This document shows positions 33,369 to 37,271 of a DNA stretch of 37,271 nt, one piece after another (positions within the stretch are counted from its first letter, which is position 1; the number at the start of each line of letters is the position of its first letter). The notes beneath the pieces are model-generated. The model was not told the origin of the DNA, did no database searches, and saw only the letters and a program-made list of their open reading frames with translations. The DNA is from a bacterium (GTDB taxonomy: Bacteria > Patescibacteriota > Saccharimonadia > Saccharimonadales > UBA4665). The DNA lies in contig JAJYZG010000008.1 in assembly GCA_021800155.1 (NCBI GenBank), positions 1 to 37,271 on the forward strand, read 5' to 3'. The translations under genes were made by a program, and so were the position numbers.

Positions 33369-34151
33369 ATGAGCGAGTTTGTTCAAGGTTATGTCAAGAC
33401 TGCTGATCAGATTCTAGAAACTTTATCTGGCCTAGAACAATGTCTAGGTGAACTTGATAGACCAGTATTGGATCCCGAAAGCTTGAGTCTTGCTGAAGCG
33501 ATTGTCCTAGCTAGTCTTAGACGTGCTATTACTGAACGAATCAAAACCCATTTCGGGCCCTACATCGTTGGACTTTCTGCTGATACAACTTCTGAAGTTG
33601 AGCAGCTCAAGCAGCCAGATTTAGGCAATGGTTCAAAACCACCACGAAATCCTACTGATATGCCTAATACTTACTATAGCTCCAACGGCAAGACTTCGCT
33701 TGTGACGAGCCGAGAGCCACGACCCAGAGAAGAAGACGGAAGATCACTGTATGAAATGCTTTCTGAAAAGATTATCCCAGTTACTTCAGAAGCTACAATT
33801 GGATCATCGCCTAAAATTTCAATTATTGCCGATGACCTGGTAAGAGTACATGGTGAACAACCGCTTGAATATAGACTTCGACCCGAAGGAATATTGGCAT
33901 TAAACATGATCTTAGATTCAAGGGATGGTGTTAGTCTTACTGACATGGTTATAAGACTCGGTCTTGATTCTCGTACACCTCCTGAACAACGCGAGAGGTT
34001 AAAAAGCGGTATGACAGCTGTAAGAACTATGCTAGGCCCATATTTGAAGAGAGATGGCCAGACTTCTAATACTTCATACCAATTACCTCCAGAAGTAGTA
34101 ATAGCCGATCTACGTGTTCCGCAAACCTCAGATGGTGTAAAAAAAAACTGA
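33369..34151 (+). CDS. Winged-helix-like protein, probable N-terminal part of helicase
   Basis: A 260-residue frame. The N-terminal 70 residues are helical (TADQILETLSGLEQCLGELD; SLAEAIVLASLRRAITERIK), followed by a disordered Pro/Ser/Arg linker (about 85-135) and a C-terminal region that looks like a winged helix: EYRLRPEGILALNMILDS, VSLTDMVIRLGLDSRTP and KSGMTAVRTMLGPYLKRDG. The frame ends GVKKN and TGA at an A9 run, where the -1 frame leads without a stop into the helicase. The helicase frame has no ATG, GTG or TTG before its Walker A. The ATG at 33369 has no clear Shine-Dalgarno; a TTG at 33333 is an alternative. Confidence 0.7.
   Translation: MSEFVQGYVKTADQILETLSGLEQCLGELDRPVLDPESLSLAEAIVLASLRRAITERIKTHFGPYIVGLSADTTSEVEQLKQPDLGNGSKPPRNPTDMPNTYYSSNGKTSLVTSREPRPREEDGRSLYEMLSEKIIPVTSEATIGSSPKISIIADDLVRVHGEQPLEYRLRPEGILALNMILDSRDGVSLTDMVIRLGLDSRTPPEQRERLKSGMTAVRTMLGPYLKRDGQTSNTSYQLPPEVVIADLRVPQTSDGVKKN
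34139..34151 (+). promoter_or_regulatory. A9 slippery run with stop: candidate -1 frameshift site
   Basis: The zero frame reads GTA AAA AAA AAC TGA, which contains the slippery heptamer A AAA AAC with the stop codon right after it. A one-base slip back gives AAA AAA AAA CTG ATT GAC, entering the helicase frame. Joined, 33369-36373 becomes exactly 1002 codons. Transcript slippage on the A9 run would have the same effect. Confidence 0.6.
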
Positions 34152-36373
34152 TTGACCCTGTCGAGCTCACTGATCCTCTTAGAACAGAATTAGAGCAATT
34201 AGGGCTAAGGCGAACTCAGCTCCCAATTTTTGAAACTCTTCGGCAGTATTTTAGAGGACGTGAGCGGAGTCAAGTTAGGGGTCAGGTTATTCTGCCTCCA
34301 GGCAGCGGTAAAACTGTTCTATTTGCAGAGCTTATAAAACAGCACCCGGATCTAAAAACTCTTATTTTAGTACCCACAAAACAACTTCTTGTGCAAACCC
34401 ATGACGCCTTAAGGACTAGAGGCTTCAAAGGAACAATTGATTATGCTAGAACCTACAAAGAAGATAAAGGGGAATCCCAGGTAATGTTGTCCACCTATCA
34501 AGGGTTTGTTATGCGATATAAGAATGGCGGACTAGCCATGAGGCACTATTCTGTTAATCCTGGTCAACGCCAGTTAGTTATACTTGACGAAGCACACCAC
34601 GCTATGGCTGAAGGAGCACAACAGGTATTACGAGCAGATTATCAAAATTCAGCGTGGCTTGGTTTTACTGCTACTGCAGACTATAACGAGAAAAGACGTC
34701 TTGTCTCTTTACTGCCAGATGTTCTAGCAGAGTTGTCGGACGCTTATGCTGCGTCAGAAGAATTAACAGCGCCCTTTCTTTCATTTATTCTCGATCTCGA
34801 TGTAGACATGTCCAGTGTGCCTATAGTTAACAAAGAGTATGAAGCTAGGTCGGTTAACCGCGTTATGAACAACCCGGCAGTAAACGAAGCAATTGCTCGC
34901 TTTTACACTGAATACTTCCCTGGACATAGAGCTATATTTAATCACTCCACTGTTGATCATGCAGAAGATATGGCGACTATGCTGAGGGCCATTGGTGTAG
35001 AGAGCCGTGCTATACACGGCCAGCTAAATGGCAATGAACGAACCGCCATACTGGAAGCATTGAAATATGGTGATTTACAGGCATTGACGCAAGCCAAGAT
35101 TATTGGCGAGGGTTATGATGATGCTTCAATATCTTTAGCGGTTAACGTCAGCCCTACATTATCTCCACTAAAGGAAAAACAACGTAGTGGTAGAGCAATG
35201 AGAATAGATCCAAACAATTCAGATAAAGTGGCATTTGTTGTTGATTGTTTAGGAAGTCACTATCGAATGGAGCCGGCAACGTATAGTTCGTCTGTCACTG
35301 GCGGATCGGTCATGGGGGGCTGGGATGTCGCTTCTCACGCTCAACATGCCGCTCGTGCAGACTTGTTCGATAGATTAGGGATAACCATCTTTGACAATAG
35401 TTTCTGGGCAGTTCCTAGAGTAGGTAGATTAGCAGTCTCAACACTGGGTCATGAAGAGCTATCAGCTGTATCTGATCTAGCACCCCTATATGATGGGGGT
35501 AGATCGAAAGCTAGACCATTAACAAAAGTCATAGACTTTGAAGCTGCTCAAATAAAACGCTCAGAACGTGGTGCAAGGCGTGAAAGTCGTCAACCTAAAA
35601 CTACAGAAGAGCCAACTGAAGGGCGATACTCCTCGTCTGATCTAAAAGTTCCTTCACTGCCACAAGGTGGTTCTTTTAGACTAAGAGACGATGTTAGCGT
35701 ACTAGACTACAATGAGACGATATTTAAGCCAAATCCTGCCTCAGAAGAGGAAGAACGTATTTTGAGCTGGTTTCTGAATGGTGAAGGTGAAATAGCATTC
35801 AGCAATGGAAGAATGCGTATGGTAAAACGCTTGATGGCAGACTTGGCTGGTTCAGAATACTTAGAAGACCCAGATGTTGTTGAGCGGTTCAGAACTGTTC
35901 AACAAAGACTGATGGCTGGTTCTAGACATATAGAGTCTAGGATTCAGATACCTGAATCATTAACACAAGATCGTCCTAGTTGGTACGGTCGAGCTGCCTG
36001 TCTAGGTTTGGCTGGCAAGCAGCACATCTTTTTCCCAAACAGGGGTGAGTCTACTCGACCGGCAAGAGAAGTCTGTAACAGCTGTTTCGTTGAGGACATA
36101 TGTCTATTCACCAACCTTAATAATAAATTTGGTATATGGGGTGGCATGAGCGAGCGTGGTAGACGCCGTGTCCGACAAATGCTTAAGAGCACTGGAGTTG
36201 AAGACGACTTTATAGGTAGAGAAATATTGCATCAGCGGGGAGTTATATATGATGAAACCCAACAGTCTCAGCTACGATCTCTTATATCCGCGTTAAGGAT
36301 AGCTGCTCAAGATAGTGAAGATGAAGAAGGCGAAGTCATCGAAGAGGAGTTAGTATTGAGCACAGTCGATTAG
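34142..36373 (+). CDS. Superfamily II helicase with C-terminal WhiB domain
   Basis: About 740 residues. Helicase motifs: Walker A PPGSGKT (34295-34315), DEAH in VILDEAHHAM (34586), GFTATADY (motif III), and QAKIIGEGYDDASISLAVN then QRSGRAMRID (motifs V and VI). After about 300 residues of linker comes a WhiB-type [4Fe-4S] domain: a first Cys in GRAACLG (35999), then VCNSCFVEDIC (36074-36103, the CxxCx5C motif), and FGIWGGMSERGRRRVRQML, the G(V/I)WGG turn and basic DNA-binding tail. All four Cys are present. A dsDNA or RNA remodeller controlled by redox or nitric oxide is plausible but inferred. The frame lacks a normal start codon, so it is probably translated by frameshift from the ORF at 33369. 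Confidence 0.85.
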   Translation, partial: KKLIDPVELTDPLRTELEQLGLRRTQLPIFETLRQYFRGRERSQVRGQVILPPGSGKTVLFAELIKQHPDLKTLILVPTKQLLVQTHDALRTRGFKGTIDYARTYKEDKGESQVMLSTYQGFVMRYKNGGLAMRHYSVNPGQRQLVILDEAHHAMAEGAQQVLRADYQNSAWLGFTATADYNEKRRLVSLLPDVLAELSDAYAASEELTAPFLSFILDLDVDMSSVPIVNKEYEARSVNRVMNNPAVNEAIARFYTEYFPGHRAIFNHSTVDHAEDMATMLRAIGVESRAIHGQLNGNERTAILEALKYGDLQALTQAKIIGEGYDDASISLAVNVSPTLSPLKEKQRSGRAMRIDPNNSDKVAFVVDCLGSHYRMEPATYSSSVTGGSVMGGWDVASHAQHAARADLFDRLGITIFDNSFWAVPRVGRLAVSTLGHEELSAVSDLAPLYDGGRSKARPLTKVIDFEAAQIKRSERGARRESRQPKTTEEPTEGRYSSSDLKVPSLPQGGSFRLRDDVSVLDYNETIFKPNPASEEEERILSWFLNGEGEIAFSNGRMRMVKRLMADLAGSEYLEDPDVVERFRTVQQRLMAGSRHIESRIQIPESLTQDRPSWYGRAACLGLAGKQHIFFPNRGESTRPAREVCNSCFVEDICLFTNLNNKFGIWGGMSERGRRRVRQMLKSTGVEDDFIGREILHQRGVIYDETQQSQLRSLISALRIAAQDSEDEEGEVIEEELVLSTVD

Positions 36374-36420
36374 GTAACGTACGCCTGTCCTCAAAATGTT
36401 ACGCTCCTTAGCCAGCATCG

Positions 36421-36861
36421 TTAAACCGTACGGATGTGAGTCCATAGGTGCTGCTTTGTACCACGTATATTGACACGAGCGGAAGTACAAAGACTGGCAA
36501 CATATGTAACACCGTCTTTTCTGGCTCGCATATTCAGAGGCCCCGTGCAGGCTCTAGAATTAGCCGCTATTTTCTCTCGCTTAGTTTCGATTTCATTATC
36601 TATCTTTTCCATAGTTTCACCTAGAGATTTACGAATTCCTACTCTAGCTTCTTCAACGTGGTCTTCAGGGACAACAGATTCAATAAATCTATCGAACTGT
36701 TCACCTTCTTCACCGACTAAATGACCACCAAAGTGCTCGGCAGCATATTTAGCAATCATCATCTGACCCAACTCTGACGTTAATTCACATTGTACTCCAC
36801 AGTTCCGGCACTTTTCGGGCACCTCTGTATCCAACTCATTTAAGAAATTAAAAACTTCCAT
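36421..36861 (-). CDS. Small Cys-containing protein of unknown function
   Basis: A 146-residue soluble protein, unrecognised. An N-terminal CRNCGVQC cluster (residues 18-25) and two later Cys (in ANSRACTGPLNMR and VASLCTSARV) could bind zinc or an Fe-S cluster. The middle is a long acidic helical region (EEGEQFDRFIESVVPEDHVE; ETMEKIDNEIETKREKIA). It is convergent with the helicase gene, 47 bases apart. TATTAT lies four bases before the ATG and there is no Shine-Dalgarno, suggesting a leaderless transcript. Confidence 0.6.
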   Translation of the reverse strand: MEVFNFLNELDTEVPEKCRNCGVQCELTSELGQMMIAKYAAEHFGGHLVGEEGEQFDRFIESVVPEDHVEEARVGIRKSLGETMEKIDNEIETKREKIAANSRACTGPLNMRARKDGVTYVASLCTSARVNIRGTKQHLWTHIRTV

Positions 36862-36958
36862 AGAAATAATATCTTACAACCTTATCCAAACTAAAGCAAT
36901 ACGTACTGTGCGGAGATTATCCTATGACATCATGGTAACAGGGGTGTATACTTAAAGT

Positions 36959-37168
36959 ATGAAGATGGAGCAGTACACCATAGATAATTTACATCAGAAG
37001 TTTCCTAATGATGATGCCTGCTTAGATTACATATTTAACCAACAATATGGGTCTCTTACTGCTTGTCCTAAGTGTGGAGTAGTTAACCCTAGATATTACC
37101 GTGTTAAGTCACGTAAGTGCTATGAGTGTAATGACTGTGGTTATCAACTAAGTCCACTAGCTAATTGA
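36959..37168 (+). pseudogene. IS1595 family transposase, N-terminal zinc-ribbon fragment
   Basis: Seventy codons give NLHQKFPNDDACLDYIFNQQ, then ACPKCGVVNPRYYRV and YECNDCGYQLSPLAN before a TGA. F..KFP...AC.DYIF......CPKCG......V..R..YEC..CGYQ.S.LA is the N-terminal zinc ribbon of IS1595-type transposases. The next conserved part (a TIF...T.L..WF motif) is absent, so the gene is cut or frameshifted. GGGGTGTATAC at about 36941 may be part of its terminal repeat. The window ends 103 bases later. Confidence 0.75.
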
Positions 37169-37231
37169 GGGGTCCCCGGTATTCTAAGCACGTTGTCTAT
37201 GAGATCTCGTTAGTCAACAGATATATATGAA

Positions 37232-37254
37232 AGCAGGCAGGTGTATAGCCTGCT
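37232..37254 (+). repeat. Inverted repeat near window end
   Basis: AGCAGGC and GCCTGCT form a perfect 7-base stem with a 9-base loop, downstream of the IS1595 relic. No T-run follows, so it is not a clear terminator. Confidence 0.4.
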
Positions 37255-37271
37255 GTGCTTAAAACTATCAA

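Noticed and set aside
1-37271. tRNA or rRNA genes
   Set aside because: No T-loop-like GTTCRANYC with matching acceptor stems and no rRNA-like conserved stretch was found by eye.

Overview
The window reads as a chromosomal segment of a small-genome, Gram-positive-like bacterium, most likely Candidatus Saccharibacteria (TM7) or a close relative. This is an inference from gene content: a sortase with an LPXTG protein, a LytR-CpsA-Psr protein, a WhiB-type Fe-S domain, F420-type luciferase-like oxidoreductases, WxL-like surface loci, several promoters placed so close to the start codon that the transcript would be nearly or fully leaderless, and a standard code with TGA as stop. No rRNA, tRNA or CRISPR array was seen.

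Layout. 1-1002 holds the end of a membrane protein and a decayed DMT-type transporter. 1105-4498 is a metabolic block: a DinB/DUF664 protein, two tandem luciferase-like oxidoreductases and a YbjQ-type protein. 4633-9303 is an envelope and polysaccharide block on the plus strand: flippase-like membrane protein, GH5-like glycosidase, GT2 glycosyltransferase and LCP protein, with clear sigma70-type promoters. 9410-14775 carries a PIG-L deacetylase, a methyltransferase, an RRM protein behind a structured leader, two coupled small unknown genes and a DrrA/DrrB-like ABC exporter. 16713-23085 is a five-gene minus-strand surface operon in which secreted beta-rich proteins alternate with membrane-anchored proteins that look like WxL-interacting proteins. 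24434-25602 has a Nudix hydrolase and a Doc/AbrB-type toxin-antitoxin pair. 26698-31818 is a second envelope block: an unusual signal peptidase I, an alpha/beta hydrolase, an unknown protein, and an operon of a 59-residue LPXTG protein, a sortase and a membrane GT2. 33369-36373 encodes a winged-helix-like ORF and a superfamily II helicase ending in a complete WhiB domain. The two appear to be joined by a -1 frameshift at an A9 run.

Between these blocks lies a graveyard of mobile elements: IS110, IS30 (one nearly whole copy with both inverted repeats, one fragment), IS3 (two fragments), IS481-like, IS1595-like and IS1249-like zinc-ribbon relics, plus remnants of a type I restriction subunit (HsdR) and an Xre-type regulator. 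Almost all have frameshifts or internal stops.

The most promising leads for something undescribed are: (1) the frameshift-joined winged-helix / SF2 helicase / WhiB protein; (2) the alternating WxL-like surface operon, whose secreted partners end in YTL or YSL where WxL domains carry WxL; (3) a signal peptidase I with Ser where the catalytic Lys belongs, and whose only ATG-initiated N-terminus is out of frame across an A7 run; (4) the tiny LPXTG protein without a signal peptide that heads the sortase operon.
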